The notes under the pieces: model-generated
Databases searched by the model: none
What the model was told of the DNA's origin: nothing
Seen by the model: only the letters and a program-made list of their open reading frames with translations
Shown: positions 21,401 through 34,500 of the stretch, piece by piece
Numbering within the stretch: the first letter of the stretch is position 1
Layout of the letters: each line of letters starts with the position of its first letter
Position numbers and translations under genes: made by a program
From: Jackrogersella multiformis
Taxonomy: Eukaryota > Ascomycota > Sordariomycetes > Xylariales > Hypoxylaceae
Direction: 5' to 3'
Length of the DNA stretch: 64,000 nucleotides
Assembly (NCBI GenBank): GCA_902806575.1
Contig: CADCXD010000005.1
Coordinates: forward strand, 3,100,001 to 3,164,000

Positions 21401-24400
21401 AATATTTTTTATTACCGTTATATTAATAAGATTTTTTAAGTTATATAAGATTAAATTAATATAATATTTTTAATAAAAAAAATTAAATCGAATTTTCTTC
21501 AGGTTTAAAAAAAAGTTCGTAAGTTTATAAAATTTTATTTATTATTATAATATAATAATATCGCATTTATTATTTAATACGTTTAATTTAAAGTTAATTT
21601 AAAAGAAGTAATTTTCTTAATAATAAAAAATAAAAAGATTAATATAATAACGTTTTATATAAAGGATTTAAATTAAGTTAAAAATAAATATAAATTATAT
21701 ATATAATTTTTTAACGATTAATAACTTTTATTTTTAAACTTTAAAAAGTAATATTATTGAAATTAAATTTCTTAAATTTAATAATACTTATATTTAATGT
21801 TTTTTTTTTATATAATAAGTTTATATTAATAATAAGTTTATATTTTAAAGTTAATTTTAATTAAAGTTTTTTTATAATTTTTATTTTATTTTTAATTAAT
21901 TTTTTAATTATTATAATTTAATAAACGTTACTTTAATATAATCGTGGGATTTAACGAGGTATAACGTCGAGGTTTTTTAAAAATTTAAATCGAAGTTTTT
22001 AATTTTTATAATTTAAGGTTACGATATTTTTTATAAAATTACATTTATTTTTACTTTTTTTTAAAATAAAAACGTAAGTTAAATATTTTCGTTTTAAAGA
22101 CGTTTTATAAAAAAAACTTTATCCGAGATTAATAATAAATCTTTATTATTAATATTTTTTTTTCGTAAAATAAAAAAAAGTTTAATAATTATTATACTTA
22201 TAACGTTAATAAGATTTTTTATCTTTTTTACGTTAATTTATATCGGGTTAATTAATTTCTTTTAAAGTATTTTTATTATTAAATTAAATTTTATTTTTAA
22301 GGTTTAATTTTAATTTACCTTTATTTTTAAACTTATTATTATTTTTTAATAATTAATCTTAACTTAAATTAAAACGGTTTTTCTTTTTACGGTTAATATA
22401 ACTTAACTTTAAAAGCTTTTAAATCGAAACGAGCTTTTTTTTTCTTAAAATATCGAGATTAATTAACATATTTTTATGTATTTAATTTACTTTTTATATA
22501 ACGATAAATAATTTTTCTTTCGTATTTAAAAGTTTTTTTTATTTAAAGTAAATTAATTTAATAATTTCGTTAAAAACTTTTTTAATAATATAATTTTAAA
22601 ATACCGTTTTAAATTATTAAACCACTTTATTTAAGTTTAATAATTTAATAAAGTATTAAGTAATATTTTTTTAATATTTAAACTTATTTTTTTTTTAAGT
22701 TACGATATTTTTTAAAAGGTTTATAAAACGTTTTTAAAAAGTAATAACGTATATTATTTAATAATTAAAAAGTTTTAATCGTTTAACTTAAGTTTTACGT
22801 TATTAATATTATAATTATATTTTTTAAAATAATAACGATTTAACTTAATTAATATAATAATAATCTTTCGAAAAGCTTTTTTTATACGTTTTTAAGTACG
22901 TTTTAATTTTTATTTATTAAGTTTAAAACTTTAAAAGATTTTTATTATTATAAATAATAAGTTTATTAAGTTATATTAAATTAATAATAATTATATCGAG
23001 AGAAAAACGAGTTAATTATTTTAAAGCTTTAAATAATTTATCGTTATTACTTTAAAATAAAAGGTTTTTATTATTATTTAAAAATATATAATTATTTAAA
23101 AATGAGTTTTTAAGTAAATCTTTAAGTAGTTTAAGGTTTTAAAAATAATTATCGAAATTAAAATTACTTAAGTCGTTATTAAATGTTTCGATAATTCTTT
23201 AAGAAAAGATTTTTTTTCCGTTTTTTTTAAATATAAAAAGGTTAATTTTAATAAAGTTAAATTATATTTAAGTTTTTTTAATTGTTTTTTTAACTTAAAC
23301 TTATAAAAGAAATTAAGTGGAAAAGGTATTTTTTATTTAAGCTTTCGAGTTAAAGTATTTAATTAACGGTATTTTAAAGTATAATAAGTTTTTTTTTATA
23401 AAAGGATTTAATTTAATTAACGTTTTTAATACGATATATTTTTTTATGTTTTTTAAAATAAAGTTAATATTAATTAATTTATTAAAGGTTAATTAAATAT
23501 TAATCTTATTAAAAATAACTTAAATATAAGCCTTTAAATTTTTAAATTAACGGTAAGTTTTTACGTTAATATATATAAAGTTTATATATTTTTTAATAAA
23601 AAGGTTATTAATTTAAGATTTTTTATTATAAACTTAATTTATTACTTTTTATTAAAAATCTTTTTATTATTTAATGTTTTAATAAAAAGTTTAAAAAGTT
23701 TATTAATAATAATTAATTATTTTATATATATTAAATAATAATATTTTAAACTTATTATAAAAAGTTTAAATTAATTTATTAAATTTATTATTTAAAATAA
23801 GTTATTTATTTATTCGTTAATATTATACCGGTTTAATTAAATTAAACCATTATATTATAAATTATTTAAATTATATTATATTAATTCCGGATTTAATTTT
23901 TATTAATAAAGCTTAATAAATTATATAAGAAAATTATTAAAATTAATTTCGATATTATTAATATTAAAAGCGTTTTATATAATTATTATATAATTTTAAA
24001 AGTTATAAAAAATTATATTATTATTATTATTAAGTTAAAATAATCTCGAAACGAAAAAAAAGTTTTAAAAAAATATATTTTTTATTTCGGGTAATTTAAT
24101 AAAAAATTATATATTAAAGCGTTATTTAATTTTAATAAATTCTTATAAATAATAATTTTCTTAAAATTTACTTTTAATTTCGAAGTTTTATAAAATAAAT
24201 TTTATTAATAATTTAAAAGATTATTTATTATTTAATAAAAAAAATAATTTAAAGTTTTATAAATTAATAAATAATAAAGTTAAAATATAAAATTTCTTTC
24301 GTAATTATAATAACGTACGTAATAATAAAATTAATAAGTAATATTAATATAATGTATTTTAATAAGAAATTTTTTTAAATAAGTTAATTATTTATAAGTG

Positions 24401-24512
24401 GTTAAAAAAATATTTAAAAAAAAAATAAACTTTTTTTCGAAAAACACGTACTTTTTTAAAATAAGGTTTTTTTAAATATAAAAAAATTATTTATAATAAA
24501 AGTAATATAATT

Positions 24513-24802
24513 TAAAATTATAATTTAAATTTAAGGTTTTTATTTTTTATAATTTTAAGGTTTTTATTTTTTATTTTTTACGAAATAAAATATAATAATT
24601 TATATATATATAATTTAAATATTTTTTTAAACGTCGTTAACGCTTTTTTAATTTTATTAATTTAATTTTATATATATTAATTAAGTCTTTTAATTAATTT
24701 TATTTAATAACTTTATTTTATAAGTTTTAATATATTTTATATTTACCAACTTATATGTATATATTAATTATACTCTGCTTCGTGGAGCCTATCCGTATGA
24801 CA
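24513..24802 (+). repeat. Right LTR of copy A
   Basis: Direct repeat of 18200-18491. Its last 40 bp are almost unmutated and give the clearest view of the original LTR end (CTCTGCTTCGTGGAGCC ... GTATGACA). The same end, inverted, marks the left edges of copies B (45591) and C (58502). Confidence 0.78.
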
Positions 24803-27016
24803 GTACGTAACGTTTTATTGCTAGTTTCTCAAGTCCTACACATATTTAGAGGCTCTTACCAGCTGCAGTAAGCTTCATGGATTATCTCCGAGCCTATGAT
24901 GAACGTCGGATAAGATAGTAGCAAGGCTTCACTGCGACTCTAGGTCGGCTGGACGGTGTCCATATTGCCGAGTACAACTATTATTCCCCGAAAGGCATTT
25001 TCAGGCAATACAGAAGGCTAATAAGCAGGCTGAAAAGATTATATCATAGACTTAGCTGATAGTAGGCTGTACTTATCTGCTGGCTTGTTTCTGGTTCTCA
25101 ATTGCATGATATAGGCTTAGATGATAACCAAGTAGTATGAGAGGATGCAACACCTCCAGAGAACTTGACGTAATAAACTGATACTGCCCGCTCAAAAATA
25201 TAACTTCGATTGATTATTACCTATGCTCCTAACAAATCCCCTTGATCTTTAGTCATACGGACGACATCTCCTAATGTAGCATTACAATTCCCCACTACAC
25301 ATGGCGAATCAATATTTGCTTACAACTTTTTATATACCCTTTATGGAAATGTTTTCTCTGTACGAGCCAATCACGCTCAAAGGGATTTGTACTAAGCTTT
25401 ACTACGATATCGGGAAATACATGGGTTTACACAAGTTAGTTTAGAACCACATACCTAGGTATACGATAGCTTTTCTAAGCGACGGCATAAGTAAGACATC
25501 GTTATCCATAATGGGGGTGGGGGGGATGGCCATATTCCAACTTCCAATAAATACCTAAGTATTAGGTTATTTGATACTTAAAAAACTACGAACATGTTGA
25601 AATAAAGGGGGAGTGATACGGAGAGATAAAGAGGTCACTTGTGGCCTGTGCTTATGAGGCTCTTAAAGCTACACATCGCGAGCCTTTCGTATGTCCTTAC
25701 TAGGTTTATTATAAAACTACCTTAAGCCTTACTATAAACTAGGTAAAGTTCGGAATTTTACTACACGTATAATACCGGTGTGGTATTATACTATCTATTT
25801 TATATGTGGCTTTCACTAAAGATTGTTAGTAAGGTCCATACCTAAGTATATGATATTGTATAATTCCCGTATCTACGGTACTATACCGTATAATACCGAA
25901 CCTCAACTATAACCCCTTAACCCCTTTTCTCTATCCCTGTGTCGTACGGTTTCTAACAGCTCCAGTAAACGCCTCCTCTATTTGCCTAAGAAATTTTATC
26001 CCACACTATGAATATAAGGCGGGAATTTAGTATGTATTAGGAAAACGCCGCGAACGTACCTAGAATGATTCGGGAATTAAAACATATTTTTACGTTCACT
26101 CACTATGTCATATGACGACATATCACAGGAAGGCTATCAATCTGCTAGGTTAGCTCCTCTATGGAAAATACAAACACTAGCTGGTTACGAGGCTAAGAAA
26201 CGTTGTTGAGGAGCGATAGCAAGGTCAGCGATAACCTCATAAAGTAGATTTCTGGGAAGGTTTAAGTTAACTTCTAGTATGGTATATGTATACCCAGTTG
26301 TAACTCACGTATCCTTTCTATTAATCCGCGGCATGTTAGGCGTAGTAAGTGACTGACTTTAAACGACCCCTATTTTAAAAGGCAATGAAGACACTCGTTA
26401 AGCATAGTCGTGGGTGAACCTCTCAAACAACTTAACTACCTAGGTACGTTCTTAAAGGGGCTGGAAGTGCCAAATAATTGTGAAAACGTGGAATTGTGGA
26501 CCAGTCATTTACCTACCGGTACCTAGTTGTACGGATTCGGGGCCGCCGGGTAGCTCCAGACTAAGAATCTATAACACAGAGCAGTTTGACGTCGTGTGCG
26601 TTAAAGGAGCAGGGATGCTGACGTAGCATGTATCCCTTATTTCATGAAAGCTAAGGTACACATTTGACTCCAAATAATAAAACCACGAGTGTAGAGATCA
26701 GATCGCGAGAAAAGATCGCGAAAAAAAGAGCCGTCCTCACTCCGCGTGCTGCATAGACCACCCGTTACCGAGATGTCCAACCAGGTTCGCCATGCCAAAA
26801 CCTATCCCCAACATGGGAGAAGATTTGCTGAAATTGTCCACATTCATTCATGGACGCATAGCCGTGCGTTCCTCCTAAACCCCTTTGAAATGCAATCATT
26901 ATGAAACATCTCCATCGTCAATAATATGGAATGTTTGAATACGGCAATCAAGGGATGGGAGACGCCCGAACGCCCAAATGCAACTCCCGAGAACATTCAT
27001 CAAACCGGGCCCTGGT
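24803..27016. other. Non-coding DNA between copy A and CCR4
   Basis: Normal composition resumes immediately after the LTR. No supported gene on either strand in 2.2 kb. TACCTAGGTA-like palindromes occur near 25450 and 26440. The part closest to 27016 should contain the CCR4 3' UTR. Confidence 0.55.
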
Positions 27017-29245
27017 TCAGCTTCTCGAAGCACTACCGCCAATCTTATCTTGGTCAGCAGAAAGCTTCTTGTCCTTCCGCGACTTAAAGACGAAATCACC
27101 CATAATCTGAATGTGATCAGCCGGGAAGTGGTAGTTCGGAAAACCGGGGACCCGTTTGAGATACTCGTAATCCGGGGGTCCAAGTAGTTCGATAACATCT
27201 AGCGTGTTGGTACTATACCAGATGTAATCGATTACCCCAGAGAACGTCGGGGTGTAGTTGGTGAACGTCAGTTCATCAGGGGTTCCGAAGAGATGGGCGT
27301 AGGCGTTGCGCAAGCTAAAGGGATGTTCGATGCCATCCCGCGTGAAGTTTCCATATGAGTGGCCTACCAGATCAGGGTGGTCAGGTGCTATCCGTCCCTT
27401 CTCTAGTAGCTCATATACGGAACTGTCGGCCATTGAGTTGTAGTCACCGCAAACCAGTAGAGGGATATCTGTATTGTTGCGGTATTCTTGACTAGGCGCG
27501 GGTTCCGGAAAGTCTTCGTCCTCGTCGGTGTCTACATCTTCATCTGCGGACAAGGGCTTGCTAACTCGTTTCTCATCGATGGACAAGGGAGCTCGTCGTG
27601 TGTACCGCTCGGATTGCTTTGTGACAAGCTCCATGAGAATTCCGGTTTGCACGGCCTTCACGTCTGCTAGGTATGATTCCCAACACAGATGGGCGTTCAC
27701 GACAATGAATCGGTTACCGGTAAGTCTTGACTCGAAGAAGCAGTAAACGGCGATTGTGTCCTTCGGCATGACACGGTTGAAGACGTCGTCGGCTGACTTC
27801 ATATCGGGTCTGTTGATGGCCGTTTGCCTAAAATCCACCAATTGCTTGTCTAGCATGATGTACTTGTCGCTCTTATAGAAAATAGAACAACCATCTACTG
27901 ATTGCTGGTCCTTGCCTAGCAAATGCTGTACGCGAGTTTTCGGATAGAAAACACCCTTGTATCCGTGCTTGGCGAGTTCTGGAGAGAAGAAATTCTGGAA
28001 TGCATCCATAGCGGTCTCTTGTAGGCAGAGAATATCGGCGTCTCGTTCCCGGAACTCCCGCATGATGCTCTCTTTTCGGTACTCCCAGGATAAGGCGCTC
28101 GCGGGTGTATAACCGTACTGAGTACTGGTGGCATACTTGTCGCAGAGAGTGTTCCACGAGATCACACGGATACGCTCCTTATCCGAGGCCACATCTTCCT
28201 GGACTGTGATAGGCATACGCGGATTCGGAGGGATGGGCACTAATAATGAAGTCAGTTAGAATCTAATAGTATTTCAAGTTTATGTATGTAGACAATAGAA
28301 CGAGTCTACAAGGAAATATGGCATACCTGGGGCTTGCTCCTTGAGGTGAGCGATGAGGGCTTTAGTGCCATCCTCGACTAGCTTCTGTTTCTGGTCGTGT
28401 TCTAGCGGGTTCCCCTGAATGCCTAGCAACTCAAGAAAATGTAGTGCTCCAAGTTCTGGAGGGATAGTCTGAATAAGGTTGTTATATAGGAGAAGCTGGC
28501 GCAATGGAGTGCACATGCCCAGCTCAGGAGGCAAGGTAGTTAGTTGATTGTGAGAGACATCAAGGTAACGTAGCGATCTCAGCTGTCCTATTTCCCGAGG
28601 TAGTCGTGTGAGGCTGTTTGATGCTAGGTAAAGCTCGGTGAGAAATGCGTAATGATCGAAAAGCATGATGGAGATGTTCTTAAGTCCTTGTCCACTGAAG
28701 TCCAAGTTTAACCAGTCTTGCCGGTCTAGGGCCTTGTCGACATTAACGGGTCGGCCTCTATCCTCCAGTTCTCCATCGACAGTGGCCTCGGCTGAGTTGG
28801 CGCTCGGAATTGGACCGATACCTTTATTCTCGCTCGCTCTGAGCCGAGCAAAGTAATGAGGCTGGTGCTGTTCGGTCATAGTCTGATGGGCACGCTCGGA
28901 CTCCTTGAAGGATTTAAGCTGCTCGCTCCAATGCTCGCTGTACTGCTGACTCTGTCCACCACGAGAACCTGGTGCGTTTCCATTCTGATGACTGCTTGGC
29001 GTGAAGGGTGTGACGGTCGACATGAGACCAGAGGAAAAGGTAGAATGGGTTATAGTACCCGTTGTGCCAGAATGAGCACCATGGTCTTGCGGCAGATTCT
29101 GGTGATGCTGTTGTGGATGGGAATGATGTTGATGGACACTCTGCTGCTGTACGAAGTTGTACATCACCTGCGGCGCCATACCACGACCGCTGGGGACGCC
29201 ATTGAGGCGCGAGTTGTGCGCCTGCTGATGATTGGGTCCGTACAT
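27017..29245 (-). CDS. CCR4-type poly(A) deadenylase (CCR4-NOT catalytic subunit)
   Basis: Two visible exons: 29245-28327 and 28239-27017, with an 87-bp intron (GTATGC...ATTATTAG). They give 713 residues from the first ATG. The N-terminal about 175 residues are His/Gln-rich. Residues about 179-282 are leucine-rich repeats (LTELYLASNSLTRLP, LRYLDVSHNQLTTLP and following). The C-terminal half is an exonuclease-endonuclease-phosphatase domain with ISWNTLC, LCLQE (metal-binding Glu), CGDYNSM, GVIDYIWY and the final PADHI (catalytic His). This order is diagnostic of CCR4, which shortens mRNA poly(A) tails in the cytoplasm. An acidic insert (DEDVDTDEDEDFPE) lies inside the nuclease domain. The frame is open upstream to a stop near 29361-29363 with no ATG, and GTG at 29269 is unlikely, so a 5' exon probably exists. 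Confidence 0.96.
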
Positions 29246-30700
29246 GACGTGCGGATGATTGTTCGGCACAGGATATGAAGGAATACCAGAAAAGATATCG
29301 TGTCGACGTGATCTATCGGTGATAGTGTGGTAGTAGTATGTCGATCGAGGTTGGATGGGCTATGGAGTATGTGATTCGGATGTTTCTAGTTGTACTATTA
29401 GATGAATTTAGGTGGTGACTATGTATGAAGTCGGATCGAATAATACGAAGGGTAGAAAGGTGTCGGAGGTGCGCTGTATGTATTGCTGTACGTATCGAAT
29501 ACTAGCTGCCATAGGGTTGCTAAGGAACAGCTCTGTCGCGCCGAGTGAGGAATCACAACGGGCTATGCAGAACCGCCTTCAACAACTGATGTCGTAAACC
29601 GAATGAGTGAACGATAGCTTGGTGAATATCCATGCATAGAGATCGAAAGCTTCGTCGTGAGGCATGGAAGATATCGAGATTGTCTGGTCTGATCCAGTCG
29701 ACAAGAATTATATCGCGAATCCAAGATACCTTGGATTCACAGTGACTGGGTCGCGGCGATCGGTAGGAGCAGGCGGTTTACCGGGCAAGGAAGTCCGAAG
29801 ACTATAATGTTATTGCGTTTCTAGGTTGCTGTAGGTTTGTAGTAGGAAGGTTACCGAACCTCGACAGGTACGTAAGTCAGCGCGCGATGGAATATGATTG
29901 AGAAATGTTTGTTGTTTCTATCTGCTTCCGCAGCTGCTCGTGGAAAGGTTAGTGCAACGATCTTGTACTATTACTGGCCTGTTTAGAGACACGCAACAGC
30001 ATTAGCATATATCTTTCCCTGTAGATGAAGAACGAGGTAGAAGTGAATAGTAGAGGTTGAGGATGGGAGGGCGGAAGGTGAAGTCAAGTTGAAGTTGGAT
30101 AAGTTCGAAGGGTGGGGGATGGGGTTGGGGTTTGGGATTAAGGATCACAAAAAGAGCTTGGAAATCAACAAATCAACATACGTAGTGGGGAATGGGTAGA
30201 GAGGATAGTCAATGGTAATAGGTGCGCAGGTGGTAAAAGGTGAAAGAAAGGTGACATCCATGGAGAGATCGCTGGACTTACAATGGAACGGGGAGGATGC
30301 GAGAAAAAAAGGATGCTGAGGAAGAAGAATAATCTTACAATTGGAGTGTTCAATAAATAGGTACTTGCACAGATCAAGATAGAAAGATGAATTCGTTTGT
30401 ATGATCAGCTTCCGAGGTTGGCAATGTGCTGGTTACTTAAGCTGGAGGTTTAATGCTGATGGTGCTGATGGTAAGTTGAGAAAGATAAGATCCGATGTAT
30501 GTAAGGCGTAGGTATCTGGTAAGGTGTACCTGCCCTGCTGCCGCGCCTGCTCCAAGCTTCGATCACGTTTGGTATCCATATATGGTACGTGCGGAAGGAC
30601 CTTAAGGTTTAAGCCTCATCACGTGATCATGGTACCTAGTCAAACTTTGATTTGTACCTAGGTAGGCACACCTTAAAGTACCTAGGTACCTAGTACCTTA
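29246..30700. other. CCR4 5' region, probable leader and missing first exon
   Basis: The CCR4 frame continues open on the minus strand from 29245 to about 29360 (residues including YYYHTITDRS and DIFSGIPSYPV), so some of this is coding. The rest up to about 30400 is purine/pyrimidine-skewed leader-like sequence with no other gene. I could not place the first exon. Confidence 0.5.
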
Positions 30701-33700
30701 GGCCCTGCACTTTGCTGAGTCATTTTGGAGTAAAGTACGTACCTACCGAGTCAAAGCTTCAGCCTTGCAGCACGCGTCTTCAACTTTGGAATTCCATGGT
30801 TACGTAAGACAGGTAAACCGGGTACGCCCGGCCCGCAGGTATCCACCTACCTAGAACTGTCAGCGCTCGGGCTATATTCGGGTCTAAGCTTCTCTGGCGC
30901 AATTGCTTTTCTTTGTCAATATTCAACAAATTTTATGGCACATAGAATAGAATTCTCAAGCAATTATACCCTCGCCATCAACCACTAACCTCAAATTTCA
31001 AATTTCCGATACTCTAGAAGGACCCAACTCAAATATTGTTCAAGATCTTACTTCTCTAAATTTGGGTCATTTCTATATTGATGTCATTACGTGACACGTC
31101 GACTCTATTAGCTCGTATCAACTTCCCTTACGCTCTCGCTCGTCTTTTTGAAGAGCAAACGAATTCACCAAGACAGCTTAATACCGTAGATATATTATAT
31201 CCATGGTTGTTGTCTTATATCCAGCATCGGACCGCCCTACCGACGAACTAGGTCAATAGCACGAGAGAATATATCAGGACAGGTAATTCGCCTATTAGAA
31301 GGATGATTTGGTGAAGCGGTGAGGGTGGTAAATCCTATTACATATTTCCGATGACTACCATCTCGAACTCCCTGTTATAGACACGATCTGTTGCTTGACC
31401 TAGCTTCCTGGCTGCCTAGGTACCCAAGTACTTAACCACTGCAGAGTGCGAGTGTAAGTGCGCCGCCACTTGAGAGGCAGAGCACATCTTGGTACTATGA
31501 CTTTAGAGATGTCACGTATCAAGAAACAATTAGCACGGCGCATAGCCTACTTGGTATGATGGGTGTGTCGTCACCTGCAGGCGGATAAAGCCTATCTTGG
31601 TTACAAAGCTTGACCCTCGACCACTTCAGCCTCAATAGTCATGTCCCATGCCAAGAGCCTGGAAGCTGGGGAAACCGGGGAGAGACTTTACATACTGGCC
31701 TCTCTGTATTTCAGCCTGATCGATGCATAGCTGCACGAAATTAAGCGAGACATATTTAGAAAGAATGATATTAACACGAGTGTCAAGTTTCGCTGAACCA
31801 TCTTGCGTACTTAGGTAGATAAGCTTGTCGAAGCTACCTACCTAGGGTATCTAGGGCTACTATGTAATAAACTGACTGATATCTTGGGATAAGAAGCATA
31901 ATCGAAAATGCATATGACCCAGCCAGGGTTATACGACGTGTCACGACGATGAAGCATGTCAGATCTTTTTTCCAAAGGTTCCCGAAGTCAGGTTCAGTCC
32001 CGAGGTCTTACCTTGGGCGGATCAACGCATTCTCCGGTGGAGCATCACCCGCATCAGACCGCCAGACTTAAATCGCTCCGAACATAGGGCCTATTTGTGC
32101 AAGGCCACAACCTACCTCGTGTAAGGCCGTATATTCGGAGGCTAGAGCCTAGGTCCTTTTTTGGTTGGGCCAATTAGCTGGGAATTGTTATCCGACCCTC
32201 AAGCATTCCCTTACCCCGACTTATTGTATGCCGCAGGTTGTAACCGAACCCCTCTACCAGTATACCAGAATGACTACACTAGAATAAGACATGCGAATGA
32301 GTCGAAGGTCCGGGATTCTACGAATTTGGATCGATCACAAGCTGCAATTGCAATGTATGTAGTGTGTTCTGTGGCCACCACCATTCTGTAGTACAAAGCG
32401 AGGGATAGCTAGACGTCGTTATGCAGCCCTGGTGTAAATGCGGGGGAACAGTATGAGTACCTAGCACAGCTTTTGCGTACCCAGGTATCCTACCCGCAAG
32501 GATCGACGGTCCACCCGTTGGTCTCGGTTGATAGATGGAAAATCACACCCGTCCCAAAGCAGCCATAAGAGGATGGATTATAGAAGCATAGTGATCACAA
32601 TGCGGAAATGCCATAGACGGAATAGGGCCGGACTGGTTTTAGATGACAGACATACATACGTTCATACATAACTAGCAAGCCGCACCCAAGCTGCTTACGA
32701 TTTGATAAGTTATACATGCTTCCTTTAGTCGACACTACGACCTGAACCGCGACCTCTTTATGCTAGCCGATTCTATGGGACAAGCATTTACATCAGGAGC
32801 GCTATTAAAAAAACCCTGGACCTATGACCGACAAGTGAACGAGTCGAACTCTGCTGGGCAACATAAATCAGATTGGACAGGGTCCCCAGGCATAACTGGA
32901 CCAAGTTGCTACAACAGCCCGCAGCCAGCAACACAAACATGCCCCAGATGAGATCCTAAAATATAGCTTATACAGCGCCAAACAGCACAGAACTTTCCCA
33001 GATGTCGATTTGTGACGGGAGAGAGAATACATAGCAGTCACGTGTGAAGGCAGGCAGCGCATATGAAATGCGACAGTCGACCCCAGATTTCGAAAGCAAC
33101 GTATACCTACTCCAAGCGATCCGTGGAGGAGTTAGTCAACAGTTTGATAGGCCAGGTTTAAAAAATTGCCGATATCCCGAGGTCTCTCGTGCCAAGACTC
33201 TTTTGGTTGACACCATCCCACATCCTTACAAACTCACCGAAAAAGGCACCGGGCCGGGAATTGGAAATTGCCCAATAGACGTCATTCGGGAATTTGAGGA
33301 AATAGAGATCCCGCAAGAATATCTCAAGTGGTCGGAGCTAACGAAACAACAATTCCACGAGATATGACACGAACTCGGGCCGTTCGTCGAATCCAGGTAT
33401 AGGGCTCATTGCCCAGGTGCTATTACAAGTGGAAGGCGGGGGAGGGGGAACCTGAACTTGAATCTGAACCTGGGGAGAATCACAGCACTACGGGTGATAG
33501 TGCAAGGTCTCTTCTGCAACCGCGGGCCATTCCGATGCAACAGTAAAACGGTATCAGCCAGCCAGCACATGCTGTCATATGTTGGTCAACCGTCGCGACA
33601 GAATTTTAGCGAATTTTATTTTGGCAGATCCCGCACAGCTGCATATCCTCAGATCGGAAAGCAACACCGATTCATGAAACGACAGAAAGCATTCCTTCGG

Positions 33701-34500
33701 GCAAAGGTTTCCCAAACGAAGGCGAGACGACCGGAAGTGCTGCCGGGAATTTGATAATATCCAATCATCGAACGGGTTGGTCCGGTCTAAGGGCATGGCC
33801 TAGTAGGAAGACAACGGACGATAGCAGAACGGCCTATAAACCCAACCCATAATTTATAGCGGGTCACCGTCGTTGTCGCTGTCGTTGTCGTCGTCATCTG
33901 AGATCGAATCAGCAACGTCGCGTACAAACATACAAGAGCGCATTGCAAAGTCGTGTTTTCTGATCAGAGATGGTGATCGTTTGAGAGAAACAAGAAGGAA
34001 AAAAAAAAAGTACCTAGAGAAAGATCTAGGTAGTCGCAAACCCAAAGAAAACAACCCTTACTGCCAACCTGGAAAGGAGAGGGTGGGGGAGGAGAAGAAG
34101 AAGAAGAAAAAAAAGGAGGGTTGCGATTATTACAAACGAAAAGTGCAGAAGTGGATAACCCTGGAGGAGTTGCAGATGCAGATGTACAAGAAGTACAGAA
34201 CCTTGGAAGTACCTACAGAAGCATATGCAACCTTGGAACCAAGCACTAAGCCCCTAAAGCCCCTACACTAGAACCCTAGAAGTGGAAGGTTCGTTGAAGA
34301 ATTCTGATTTGGCCAAGGTACCTTGGTACAACTCAAGGGTACGGACTAAAGTACAAGTCAAGTACAGAAGCTGCGTCAGAGCAATTTCCAAGCCGCATAC
34401 ACCAGTCCCAAGTCCCGTATTTTGTGAGGGTCCGGCTCCGGGGGTGGTACTTTCCGGTAACAAGACAGTACATGGGCCACGACGAATCGCAACTGACAAA
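30701..34500. other. Long intergenic region before the methyltransferase gene
   Basis: No supported gene in 3.8 kb. Short open frames at 33044-33367 and 33458-33754 have no motifs. From about 33860 to 34280 the sequence is purine-rich (GAAGAAGAAG and poly-A runs) and is probably promoter or 5' UTR of the gene starting at 34501. TACCTAGGTA palindromes cluster near 30657-30690, 31415 and 31840. Confidence 0.55.

Larger units (their letters stand above)
18200..24802 (+). mobile_element. RIP-degraded LTR retrotransposon, copy A
   Basis: About 6.6 kb of almost pure A+T bounded by direct repeats of about 290 bp. The few remaining C and G sit mostly in CpG, CpT or ApG; CpA and TpG are nearly absent. 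That is the RIP signature. No open frame survives and I could not assign Copia or Gypsy with confidence. The right LTR is the least mutated and ends CTCTGCTTCGTGGAGCCTAT, then CCGTATGACA; the left begins TGGAACTATAG. The termini thus fit TG...CA. No clear target-site duplication is visible, which mutation or boundary error may explain. Orientation is defined by the match to copies B and C, which lie inverted to it. Confidence 0.85.

Noticed and set aside
18200..24802. Possibility that the A+T-rich block is mitochondrial DNA or a centromere
   Set aside because: Direct LTR repeats at both ends and matching copies elsewhere in the window identify it as a RIP-mutated retroelement; there are no mitochondrial genes.
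18200..24802. 5-bp target-site duplication around copy A
   Set aside because: The bases next to the inferred TG and CA ends do not match, so no duplication can be claimed.
33044..33367. Plus-strand ORF of 107 codons
   Set aside because: Starts at a non-ATG codon, shows no domain or splice partner, and codon use is not distinctive.
33873..34271. Plus-strand ORF of 132 codons upstream of the methyltransferase
   Set aside because: Lys/Glu-rich only because the DNA is a purine run; more likely 5' UTR or promoter.
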